The position numbers and the translations under genes were made by a program. From a bacterium (GTDB taxonomy: Bacteria; Armatimonadota; Zipacnadia; Zipacnadales; Zipacnadaceae), in contig JAUWYY010000001.1 of the NCBI GenBank assembly GCA_030615605.1, positions 62,001 through 126,000 of the forward strand: a DNA stretch of 64,000 nt, in the 5' to 3' direction. The notes below the pieces were generated by a model that searched no databases, was not told the origin of the DNA, and saw only the letters and a program-made list of their open reading frames with translations. The first letter of the stretch is position 1. Each line of letters opens with the position of its first letter. This document shows positions 9,505-16,024 of this stretch, piece after piece.

Positions 9505-10104
9505 ATGCGGGCCATCGAAGATCGGCGCAAGACTAGGATCCGTAGGAAAATTCTCAAGAAGCGCGATGGGCTTAGCGAAGCCCAACGCTGTGACAAGAGC
9601 AAAATCATCTGGAGCCGGGTGGTGCAGACCTGGGAGTTTCAGCAGGCCGATTCGGTAATGCTCTATGCCAACTTCGGCTCAGAGGTGCAGACGGACCTGC
9701 TCATTGAGTCCACGCTGGCGGCCGACAAGCGCCTGATTCTTCCCCGAGTGAATCCCGGCTCGCCCGGGTTGGAGCTTTATTTTGTGGAGGATATCTCCGC
9801 GCAGGTTGCGTCCGGCTATTGCGGCATTCCCGAGCCGATTGCGGAGCGCTGTCAGCGCACTCTGCTGGAAGAAGTCAATTGCGTTATCGCGCCCGGGATT
9901 GCCTTTGACCGCTTTGGGGGTCGGCTGGGTTATGGCGGCGGTTACTACGATCGGCTGCTCAACGCGCTTAGCCCGGCCCAGGCTCCCGTCTCAATCGGGC
10001 TGGGCTACGAGATCCAGGTTGTTGATGAGGTCCCCCAGGGCTTTTTTGATGTCCGCGTGGCCGTCCTGGCCACCGAGCTGCGCCTGTTGGTGGAAAATCG
10101 CTGA
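9505..10104 (+). CDS. 5-formyltetrahydrofolate cyclo-ligase
   Basis: Converts 5-formyl-THF to 5,10-methenyl-THF using ATP, which returns a dead-end folate to the active pool. The 199-residue length is normal for the MTHFS/YgfA family. The basic N-terminus (RRKTRIRRKILKKR) and the signature RLGYGGGYYDRLL near residues 140-153 are diagnostic. The start codon is 2 nt after the folP stop, so translation is likely coupled. The product feeds the cyclohydrolase/dehydrogenase steps encoded further along the operon. Confidence 0.95.
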   Translation: MRAIEDRRKTRIRRKILKKRDGLSEAQRCDKSKIIWSRVVQTWEFQQADSVMLYANFGSEVQTDLLIESTLAADKRLILPRVNPGSPGLELYFVEDISAQVASGYCGIPEPIAERCQRTLLEEVNCVIAPGIAFDRFGGRLGYGGGYYDRLLNALSPAQAPVSIGLGYEIQVVDEVPQGFFDVRVAVLATELRLLVENR

Positions 10105-10122
10105 CTTGAAGGATTGATCACT

Positions 10123-10491
10123 ATGCCCCGCGACTGCATACGTATTATGAATATGACCTTCTACGGTCACCACGGCGTGGAGGAGAGTGAGCGCGAGCTG
10201 GGAGGACGTTTTGCGGTGGATGTTGAACTGTATCTGGATTTGGAACCGGCGGGTTCTGCTGATGACTTAACCAAGACGGTTGACTACAAGGCCGTTTACA
10301 AGCTGGTACGGGAGATGGAGGGCGCCCGCAACTACGAACTGGTCGAGGCGCTGGCCCACGACGTGGCCGAGAGTATATTGGCTCAATTTGCCGTCGACGA
10401 AGTTATTGTGCGCGTCCGCAAGCAGAGTGTGCCGCTGGGCGGACTGATTGACTATACTGAGGCTGAAATCCGCCGCAGCGCAGATGGATAG
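10123..10491 (+). CDS. folB: Dihydroneopterin aldolase
   Basis: Cleaves 7,8-dihydroneopterin to hydroxymethyl-dihydropterin, the precursor of the FolP substrate. The 122-residue protein has the T-fold signatures YGHHGVEESERELGGRF, TVDYKAVYKLV and the lysine-containing VRVRKQSVPLGG. The ATG at 10123 follows AAGGA at a 10-nt spacing; a TTG at 10114 is less likely. It lies 18 bp after the cyclo-ligase gene in the same operon. Confidence 0.95.
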   Translation: MPRDCIRIMNMTFYGHHGVEESERELGGRFAVDVELYLDLEPAGSADDLTKTVDYKAVYKLVREMEGARNYELVEALAHDVAESILAQFAVDEVIVRVRKQSVPLGGLIDYTEAEIRRSADG

Positions 10492-10534
10492 CCTTAATGT
10501 GCCGGACTGATAGAAGTTACGGGAAAGGTGTATT

Positions 10535-11167
10535 ATGTCTTTGGTAAGCGAAACAGTGCAAGACTACTGCGAGCGGCTCGCTTCCAATGAGCCTACTCCC
10601 GGCGGGGGGAGTGCGGCGGCAGTGGCGGGGGCATTGGCGGCAGCTTCGGCGGCGATGGCCGCTAGTTTTACGGTGGGCAAGAAAAAGTTCGCCGATGTCC
10701 AGACCGATATTGAACGGATTCTGAAGGTGCTGAATACTCAGCAGCAAGAGCTGTTGGAGCTGGCTGATGCTGATGCCGAGGCCTACAGCAAAGTCGGCGC
10801 GGCTTATGGTATGCCCAGGGATACGGACGCGGAGAAGCAGGCCCGCCAGCAGGCAATTCAGGAGGCGCTGATGGCGGCGGCCGAAGTGCCTATGGGTGTC
10901 GTCGAGGCCTGCACAGCGGTCATTGCCATCTTGCCAGAACTCGCCGACAAGTGCAATCCGAATCTGATCAGCGATGTGGGAGTTGGTGCCGAGCTAGGTT
11001 CGGCGGCGCTGGCGGCTGCCCAGCTCAATGTGGAGGTTAACCTGGCCCTAATCAAAGACGAAGATTACAATTCACAGAAGCGCCGCCGGCTCAGCCAGTT
11101 GGCGACCGAGGCCGGCGAGGCGGCTGAGCAAGCCATTGAGAAGGTCAAAGAGGCCATTGTGGCGTAA
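10535..11167 (+). CDS. fchA: Methenyltetrahydrofolate cyclohydrolase (FTCD_C family)
   Basis: A 210-residue member of the formiminotransferase-cyclodeaminase C-terminal family (FchA type). These proteins hydrolyse 5,10-methenyl-THF or deaminate formimino-THF. Evidence is the PTPGGGSAAAVAGALAAA motif at the N-terminus, KKKFADVQ, and the helical tail with NPNLISDVGVGAELGSAAL and EVNLALIKD. In acetogens and some anaerobes fchA works with folD in one-carbon metabolism, and here folD follows. AAAGGTG precedes the ATG. Which of the two activities it has cannot be decided from sequence. Confidence 0.9.
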   Translation: MSLVSETVQDYCERLASNEPTPGGGSAAAVAGALAAASAAMAASFTVGKKKFADVQTDIERILKVLNTQQQELLELADADAEAYSKVGAAYGMPRDTDAEKQARQQAIQEALMAAAEVPMGVVEACTAVIAILPELADKCNPNLISDVGVGAELGSAALAAAQLNVEVNLALIKDEDYNSQKRRRLSQLATEAGEAAEQAIEKVKEAIVA

Positions 11168-11215
11168 CATCATTTCCGGTGCCACTGTCACAATGGCCTT
11201 CCCCCAGTCAATTCA

Positions 11216-11240
11216 GACAGCCGGGACGCCTGTCCTGCTG
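11216..11240 (+). repeat. Degenerate copy of GACAGGCG..CGCCTGTC palindromic repeat
   Basis: An imperfect palindrome (ACAGCCGGGACGCCTGT) shares GACGCCTGTCCT and its flank with the intact palindrome at 13442-13460. Both stand a short distance upstream of a ribosome site in the same operon (folD here, the metF-like gene there). Confidence 0.5.
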
Positions 11241-11264
11241 AACCAGAACAAGGAGGAAAATGAA

Positions 11265-12122
11265 GTGAGTGCCAAGATACTTGAAGGTGGACCGATTGCC
11301 GAACAGATCAAAGATGAGATCCGTGCTGAAATTGAGCAGATGGCCGGGCCGCCGTGCTTGGTGGCGGTGATGGTCGGCGATAACGTCGGCGCGCGTATGT
11401 ATGCCAAAATGCAGGCCAAATCCTGCGACGAGGTCGGCATCGCCTACGAGCTTAAGGAGTTCACTGACGAGATCTCCGAAGCCGACCTGCTTGGTGAGAT
11501 TGAGAAGCTGAACGAGGACGAGGGTGTATCAGGTATTATCCTGCAGATGCCAGTACCCGAGCATATCAACGCGCGTACCGTGCAGGCCACCATCGCCCCG
11601 CGGAAAGATGTGGATGGCGTGAACCCGACCAATTTGGGACGCGTTGTTATGGGGCATCCCGGGGCCGCGCCCTGTACCGCGCAGGCTGCCGTGCGGCTGG
11701 TCGAGGAAACCGGTATTGATCTGTATGGTACCGAGGTCGTTGTCGTGGGGCATAGTGAGATCGTGGGCAAGCCCGTTGCGCTGCTGCTGCTGGACGAGTT
11801 TGCTACCACCAGCGTCTGCCACATTGGCACCAGCGATGCGGGAATGCTGGAGGAGCATACCACTCGCGCCGACATATTGATCGTTGCCACTGGCGTACCT
11901 GGTTTAATTAAGGCCGATATGATCAAGCCAGGCGCGGCGGTAATTGATGTCGGCATCAACCGCGTGAAGGACCCCGAAACTGGTAAGTCCAAGACCGTCG
12001 GCGACGTTGCCTTTGACGAAGCTGTGGAAGTCGCCGGCATTATCACGCCGGTACCGGGCGGCGTCGGGCCGATAACCACGGCGATGCTGCTGCAGAGCAC
12101 CCTGCGGGCGGCGAATGTGTGA
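11265..12122 (+). CDS. folD: Bifunctional methylene-THF dehydrogenase / methenyl-THF cyclohydrolase
   Basis: FolD interconverts methylene-, methenyl- and 10-formyl-THF with NAD(P). The 285-residue product shows YAKMQAKSCDEVGI (the catalytic Lys region), LQMPVPEHI, KDVDGVNPTNLG, GHSEIVGKPVALLLL and PVPGGVGPITTAMLL. The GTG at 11265 was chosen because AGGAGG is 8 nt upstream; an ATG at 11260 is out of frame. Its C-terminus ends LRAANV. Copies of the same 3' end with LRAAQA and LRAAKA endings follow further downstream, so the present tail may be acquired rather than original. Confidence 0.96.
   Translation: MSAKILEGGPIAEQIKDEIRAEIEQMAGPPCLVAVMVGDNVGARMYAKMQAKSCDEVGIAYELKEFTDEISEADLLGEIEKLNEDEGVSGIILQMPVPEHINARTVQATIAPRKDVDGVNPTNLGRVVMGHPGAAPCTAQAAVRLVEETGIDLYGTEVVVVGHSEIVGKPVALLLLDEFATTSVCHIGTSDAGMLEEHTTRADILIVATGVPGLIKADMIKPGAAVIDVGINRVKDPETGKSKTVGDVAFDEAVEVAGIITPVPGGVGPITTAMLLQSTLRAANV
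12059..12109 (+). repeat. folD 3'-end repeat, copy 1 (inside folD)
   Basis: The last part of folD, encoding GVGPITTAMLLQSTLRA. Bases 12059-12109 match 13351-13401 with one mismatch, and 12076-12109 match 12809-12842 exactly. It is the left boundary of two successive single-gene insertions. Confidence 0.85.
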
Positions 12123-12142
12123 ATGCGAAAGGACTGAAGGCT

Positions 12143-12787
12143 ATGGATTATGTGTCAGCCGAGCATGGTAAGGAGGCCTACAACTGTCCGCATTGTCTGG
12201 CTTACTCTCGCCAAGAGTGGCGGTATGGGCTAAGGGCCTGTGCACAGAAGGAGGGCGTAGGTACGGCGCATATGGTGGAATCGCTGTCCATGGCATTCTG
12301 CGACAACTGCGACGCGTTCTCCATCTGGTTCAATGATCAAATGGTATTCCCGGATCAGCCAACTGCGCCGCCAGCTTCACCTGATATGCCGGACGAGATT
12401 CTGACAGACTACGATGAGGCAAGAAGCGTTGCAGAAAACTCGCCGCGGGCAGCGGCCGCACTATTGCGCTTGACAATTCAGAAGCTTTGTACGCACCTTG
12501 GCGAATCGAGCGACAACATAAACGATGACATTGGCAGCCTAGTGGAAAAGGGATTGCCTGCCAGGGTTCAGAAAGCTCTGGATGTGGTCAGAGTAGTCGG
12601 GAACAACGCTGTCCACCCTGGGCAGATCGACATAAACGATAAGCCTGAAATTGCTCTGTCGCTGTTCAAATTGGTTAACATGATTGTGGATGTTATGATC
12701 TCACAACCGCAGGAGGTTAAAGAGTTATTCGAATCGTTGCCCGAGGGGGCAAAGAAGCAGATCGCCGAAAGAGATGGGGATGACTAA
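12143..12787 (+). CDS. DUF4145-like protein with N-terminal zinc ribbon
   Basis: A 214-residue protein of unknown function. Residues 14-17 (CPHC) and a second pair FCDNC near 53-57 form a probable zinc ribbon. The C-terminal half (SPRAAAALLRLTIQKLC, GNNAVHPGQID) matches the DUF4145 helical domain, which is often found in defence or accessory genes. AAAGGA precedes the ATG. The gene has no obvious promoter and begins 20 bp after the folD stop, so it would be read from the folate operon. Base composition is lower in GC than folD. Its stop is followed 21 bp later by a copy of the folD 3' end, so it appears inserted. Confidence 0.8.
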   Translation: MDYVSAEHGKEAYNCPHCLAYSRQEWRYGLRACAQKEGVGTAHMVESLSMAFCDNCDAFSIWFNDQMVFPDQPTAPPASPDMPDEILTDYDEARSVAENSPRAAAALLRLTIQKLCTHLGESSDNINDDIGSLVEKGLPARVQKALDVVRVVGNNAVHPGQIDINDKPEIALSLFKLVNMIVDVMISQPQEVKELFESLPEGAKKQIAERDGDD

Positions 12788-12808
12788 TCTAGTGAAACCA
12801 GCCGCTGA

Positions 12809-12842
12809 CCACGGCGATGCTGCTGCAGAGCACCCTGCGGGC
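12809..12842 (+). repeat. folD 3'-end repeat, copy 2
   Basis: Thirty-four bases identical to 12076-12109, followed by an in-frame alternative folD ending (..TLRAAQA then TAA at 12852-12854). There is no folD body upstream of it, only the DUF4145 gene, so it is a detached gene tail. Confidence 0.85.
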
Positions 12843-12959
12843 AGCGCAGGCGTAAGCAAGCAGCCCAACCATACACAATGACGATGGCCATGCGGCGAGT
12901 AGTCACAGGCCCTATGGCCTTAGTTAGTGGGGTGATCGAGTGTTAGGAGGAGAGTCGGC

Positions 12960-13334
12960 ATGCCAAGCAACCGTGGCGATATCGTGTCTCCGTTGAAGTA
13001 TGGTGTAAGGTCTCTCATTGTGGGGATACTTGGCTTAGGTTTCAGTTGCTTAGGGTATCTGTGGGCCCCATACGGCATACTCGTTTGGTGGTCCCGCGGG
13101 ACATCGTCTTCCCTTGCGGGGCATTGGGCGGTGTGGAAGGGTTGCTTGCTACTGGTCATATTCATTGCCTGGCCAGTATGCGGCCCGCTTGCGGTGTGGT
13201 TTGGGCGTAAGTCATATCGGGTAGAAAGTGCCAAGCATCTGGCCATACTGGGCATTATTATTGGCCTGATTACGATAGCCGCTTTGGCTTGCTGGTGGGT
13301 GCTTGTCGTGATGCTTATGATAGCGGTTGCGTGA
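12960..13334 (+). CDS. Small four-helix membrane protein, inserted
   Basis: A 124-residue hydrophobic protein with about four membrane segments (near residues 17-35, 55-72, 88-103 and 106-122). No family recognised. The ATG follows AGGAGGAG at a good distance, so it is probably translated. It lies between copies 2 and 3 of the folD tail and has no visible promoter, so it is likely a second gene acquired downstream of folD. A superficial likeness in size and topology to the inserted gene at 34885-35220 does not extend to clear sequence similarity. Confidence 0.75.
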   Translation: MPSNRGDIVSPLKYGVRSLIVGILGLGFSCLGYLWAPYGILVWWSRGTSSSLAGHWAVWKGCLLLVIFIAWPVCGPLAVWFGRKSYRVESAKHLAILGIIIGLITIAALACWWVLVVMLMIAVA

Positions 13335-13350
13335 TGAGATTTCCGCGCAC

Positions 13351-13413
13351 CGGCGTCGGGCCGATAACCACGGCGATGCTGCTGCAGAGCACTCTGCGGG
13401 CAGCAAAGGCGTA
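13351..13413 (+). repeat. folD 3'-end repeat, copy 3
   Basis: Fifty-one bases (13351-13401) match folD 12059-12109 with one mismatch and continue in frame to ..LRAAKA and TAA. The bases after the stop (gcgtaagcagg) resemble those after copy 2. This copy stands directly upstream of the metF-like gene and may be the original end of folD before the insertions. Confidence 0.85.
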
Positions 13414-13441
13414 AGCAGGCTACCAGAGAAACACACGGCAC

Positions 13442-13460
13442 GACAGGCGAGACGCCTGTC
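13442..13460 (+). repeat. Palindromic repeat GACAGGCG-AGA-CGCCTGTC
   Basis: A perfect 8-bp inverted repeat with a 3-nt loop, 27 bp upstream of the metF-like start codon. A diverged half copy lies upstream of folD. Dispersed elements with this GACAGGCG/CGCCTGTC core are, from memory, common between genes in Planctomycetota and similar genomes. Confidence 0.6.
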
Positions 13461-13486
13461 CTACTGTACTGACGGGAGGACAAAGT

Positions 13487-14365
13487 ATGAAGCTGTCTCA
13501 GGCATTTGCGGAACAAGACTTTGTGGTAACCGGGGAAGTCGGGCCGCCCAAGGGCGCAACTGTCGAGGAGGTACTCGCAGGCGGGCGGATTATGAAGGAC
13601 TACGTGACGGCGGTTAACGTCACTGACAACCAGAGTGCGGTGATGCGGCTGGGGTCGCTGGCCGTCTCGCGCTTGCTCAAAGAAGAGGGCATCGAACCGG
13701 TCTTTCAGATGGTCTGCCGCGACCGCAATCGCATCGCGCTCCAGTCCGATCTGCTCTCTGCTGAAGTCCTGGATATTGATAATGTTCTCATTATCACCGG
13801 CGACCATATGGCGCTGGGCGACCATCCCGGAGCCAAGCCCGTCTTTGGCCTGGATTCGGTGCAACTACTGGAGGTAGCCAGAGGCCTCAACGAGGGCCAC
13901 GATATGGAGGGCAACGAGCTGGAGGCGCCTACTGATCTGTGCCTGGGTGCGGTGGTCAGTCCGGCCAGCGCGCAGTTGGATATGCAGATTATGAAGCTGG
14001 AGAAGAAGGTCGAAGCTGGTGCCGAGTTCATCCAGACGCAGGCGGTATACGACCCGGACCGTTTCGCGGAGTTTATGGAGAAGGTGGAGGGTCTGGGTGT
14101 GCCGATTATGGCGGGGATTGTTCCGGTCAAGTCGGCGGGTATGGCCAAATATATGAACGCTAACGTCGCCGGCGTCCAGGTCCCCGATTGGATAGTCGAG
14201 CGGATGGCTGAGACTGCCAAAGAAGACCGCAAGCAGGTGGCCACCGAGATAACCGCGGAGTTCATTCGCGACATCAGGGATATCTGCCAGGGCGCTCATA
14301 TTATGCCGCAGGGCTGGGACGATATGATTCCCGGTACCGTGAAGCTGGCCGGCCTGGCCGATTGA
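13487..14365 (+). CDS. Methylenetetrahydrofolate reductase family protein
   Basis: A 292-residue MetF-like TIM-barrel flavoprotein expected to reduce 5,10-methylene-THF to 5-methyl-THF. Supporting segments are VTGEVGPPKGA at the N-terminus, AVNVTDNQSA, VFQMVCRDRNRIALQSDLL, ITGDH and GAEFIQTQAVYD. It resembles the short MetF forms found beside folD/fchA in organisms using methyl-THF pathways, in which a partner subunit (MetV) may be needed. No MetV is in the window. GGGAGGAC precedes the ATG. It closes the one-carbon set and is separated from folD only by the inserted genes. Confidence 0.9.
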   Translation: MKLSQAFAEQDFVVTGEVGPPKGATVEEVLAGGRIMKDYVTAVNVTDNQSAVMRLGSLAVSRLLKEEGIEPVFQMVCRDRNRIALQSDLLSAEVLDIDNVLIITGDHMALGDHPGAKPVFGLDSVQLLEVARGLNEGHDMEGNELEAPTDLCLGAVVSPASAQLDMQIMKLEKKVEAGAEFIQTQAVYDPDRFAEFMEKVEGLGVPIMAGIVPVKSAGMAKYMNANVAGVQVPDWIVERMAETAKEDRKQVATEITAEFIRDIRDICQGAHIMPQGWDDMIPGTVKLAGLAD

Positions 14366-14558
14366 GTCAGCACGTTCGCCAATCAGTGTCCTGTTAGGTG
14401 GTGTTCAACCGCTCTCGTTTGCTGAGCGCGGTGAGAGAGGCGGCGTGTTTGCCTCCCAGAATGCCACGAAGGGGAGAGCACCAGCGAGGAGTTCTCTCAA
14501 GCAAGAGGAAGGAACACCAAAGCGTCAAAGCGAATATTAAGAGCCAGGAGGTGAACTT

Positions 14559-15014
14559 ATGACCGAGGATGCTAACGAGCAAGTAGAAGCTGAAGAAATG
14601 GGGGAGGAAATAGACCTGGAGACAGAGGGGGCTGCCCCCCGCCGCAAGAGATGCGGATTCTGGGCAGTAACGACACTGGTTTTTGTGGTGGCTACTGGGG
14701 TGCTGGCCTGGCTTTACAGCATCCAGATAGAGGAACTGGCGGCACTGCGCAGCGAGGCTGATCAAGCAAGCAGTCAAGTGATTAGGTTACGGCAAGCCAA
14801 CAGGCAAATCAAGACTGAACTCACAGAACTGGTAGACAAGCTCAAGGAAATTGTGAAGGTAGTAGAGGGGCTGGAGGGGGTTGAGGGACTGGAGCCTTCC
14901 GATGAGGAGCCTGCGGCTGAAGCTTCAGCGGAACCCGTGATAGCAGAATCTGCCGAGGCAGCAGCCGAGGCGCCCGAGTCACAACCAGCCGAAGAAGCCA
15001 AACCGGCTGAGTAA
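14559..15014 (+). CDS. Single-pass membrane protein with coiled coil and acidic tail
   Basis: A 151-residue protein with an acidic N-terminus, a basic RRKR stop, one membrane helix at about residues 34-52, a periplasmic coiled coil at about 54-105 and a Glu/Ala/Pro-rich tail. No family recognised. AGGAGGTGA precedes the ATG at 14559, so expression is likely. The 193-bp gap before it shows no gene. The topology resembles small scaffold or tether proteins; function unknown. Confidence 0.72.
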   Translation: MTEDANEQVEAEEMGEEIDLETEGAAPRRKRCGFWAVTTLVFVVATGVLAWLYSIQIEELAALRSEADQASSQVIRLRQANRQIKTELTELVDKLKEIVKVVEGLEGVEGLEPSDEEPAAEASAEPVIAESAEAAAEAPESQPAEEAKPAE

Positions 15015-15233
15015 CAACGGCCCAGGGGACCCCGCCCACGAGTGCCTGCGGTTCCACCGCGCCGTTAGTGGAGGCCGTTAGAGCAGCCTAACCAGGTGTG
15101 GCCAACGGAGGGCCGCCGCCAGACTATAGCAGCCATATAGTGGCGGTCAGTTGCCTGGCATTGGCTCCCCTGAAGTCTGCCCTCTTCGTTGTGGATGAGT
15201 CCACCTGCTGGAGTGTGACCGGACGCCGGTATG

Positions 15234-15262
15234 TTGCCACCAGCGTGTAGTTGTGGTATAGT
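15234..15262 (+). promoter_or_regulatory. Sigma-70 promoter for rnpA operon
   Basis: TTGCCA (15234-15239), a 17-nt spacer and TATAGT (15257-15262) lie 83 bp before rnpA. The rest of the 331-bp gap from 15015 to 15345 shows no gene. In particular there is no rpmH, which usually precedes rnpA. Confidence 0.75.
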
Positions 15263-15345
15263 AGATAGCTACACTACAGCGGTTGCCGGCGGCATTGTCG
15301 GGGCGGTGAATAGAGAATTGAACTGGGCCGTCGGTGTGGGAAACT

Positions 15346-15684
15346 ATGGCGAAAGTCAATACACTAAGGCGACAGCGCGATTTTGACCGCCTGTTTGAGT
15401 CGGGGAAGCGATACTACGACAAGCTCTTGGTAACTGTTGTACACCTGCGTCTGGAGAGTGACCAGGCGCGGGTTGCCTTTATAGTAGGGAGAAAGGTTGA
15501 CAAGCGGGCGGTGGTGCGCAACCGCGTCAAGCGCCGCCTGCGCGAGGCCTGGCGCCGCGAGGTGCCTCAGCCATCTGTCGGTGTCGATATCGCCTTCGTG
15601 GCTTCTCCAGCTTCAGCTCAGGCCAGCTATTGGGATCTGGCCGAAGTAATGAAGGCGCACCTGGCGCAGGCTGGCCTGGCTTAG
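15346..15684 (+). CDS. rnpA: Ribonuclease P protein component
   Basis: The basic protein subunit of RNase P, which matures tRNA 5' ends. The 112-residue protein has LRRQRDFDRLFESGKRY at the N-terminus and the RNR box VVRNRVKRRLREAWR near residues 57-71. The ATG at 15346 has GGGA 5 nt upstream; an in-frame GTG at 15334 is also possible. It is followed by yidD, yidC and jag in the classical order. Confidence 0.95.
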   Translation: MAKVNTLRRQRDFDRLFESGKRYYDKLLVTVVHLRLESDQARVAFIVGRKVDKRAVVRNRVKRRLREAWRREVPQPSVGVDIAFVASPASAQASYWDLAEVMKAHLAQAGLA

Positions 15685-15721
15685 ATTACGCACAGCCACG
15701 GAGGACTAACTAAATCGCAAT

Positions 15722-16024
15722 ATGGCTAGGCTCATTCAACGACTGGCAATTGGCCTCATCCGGTTATACCAGCGGACATTATCCCGGCTGCTGCCGGCAA
15801 CCTGCCGCTATCGTCCATCGTGTTCTGAATATGCCGTGCAGGCTGTCCAGAATCACGGAGTGGTGAAGGGACTATGGCTGGGATTGGGACGGATACTGCG
15901 CTGTCATCCATTCACGGCTGGCGGCTATGATCCGGTGCTGCTGTCCGGCCAAGGCCTGGAGGACAGAATTTGCAAGCAATCTACTGAAGCAAAGTTGAAG
16001 GATACATATGAGAAGAGCTGTTAG
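15722..16024 (+). CDS. yidD: Membrane protein insertion efficiency factor YidD
   Basis: A 100-residue YidD protein that assists YidC-dependent insertion of membrane proteins. Diagnostic segments are LIRLYQRTLSRLLP, CRYRPSCSEYAVQAV, GLWLGLGRILRCHPF and GGYDPV. The C-terminal 25 residues after GYDPVL are a lineage-specific tail that overlaps the yidC start by 17 bp, which suggests translational coupling. Confidence 0.95.
   Translation: MARLIQRLAIGLIRLYQRTLSRLLPATCRYRPSCSEYAVQAVQNHGVVKGLWLGLGRILRCHPFTAGGYDPVLLSGQGLEDRICKQSTEAKLKDTYEKSC

Noticed and set aside
14366-14558. Possible T-box or leader in the gap before the coiled-coil gene
   Set aside because: A few G-rich stretches resemble T-box pieces, but there is no specifier stem or antiterminator pair that I can support.
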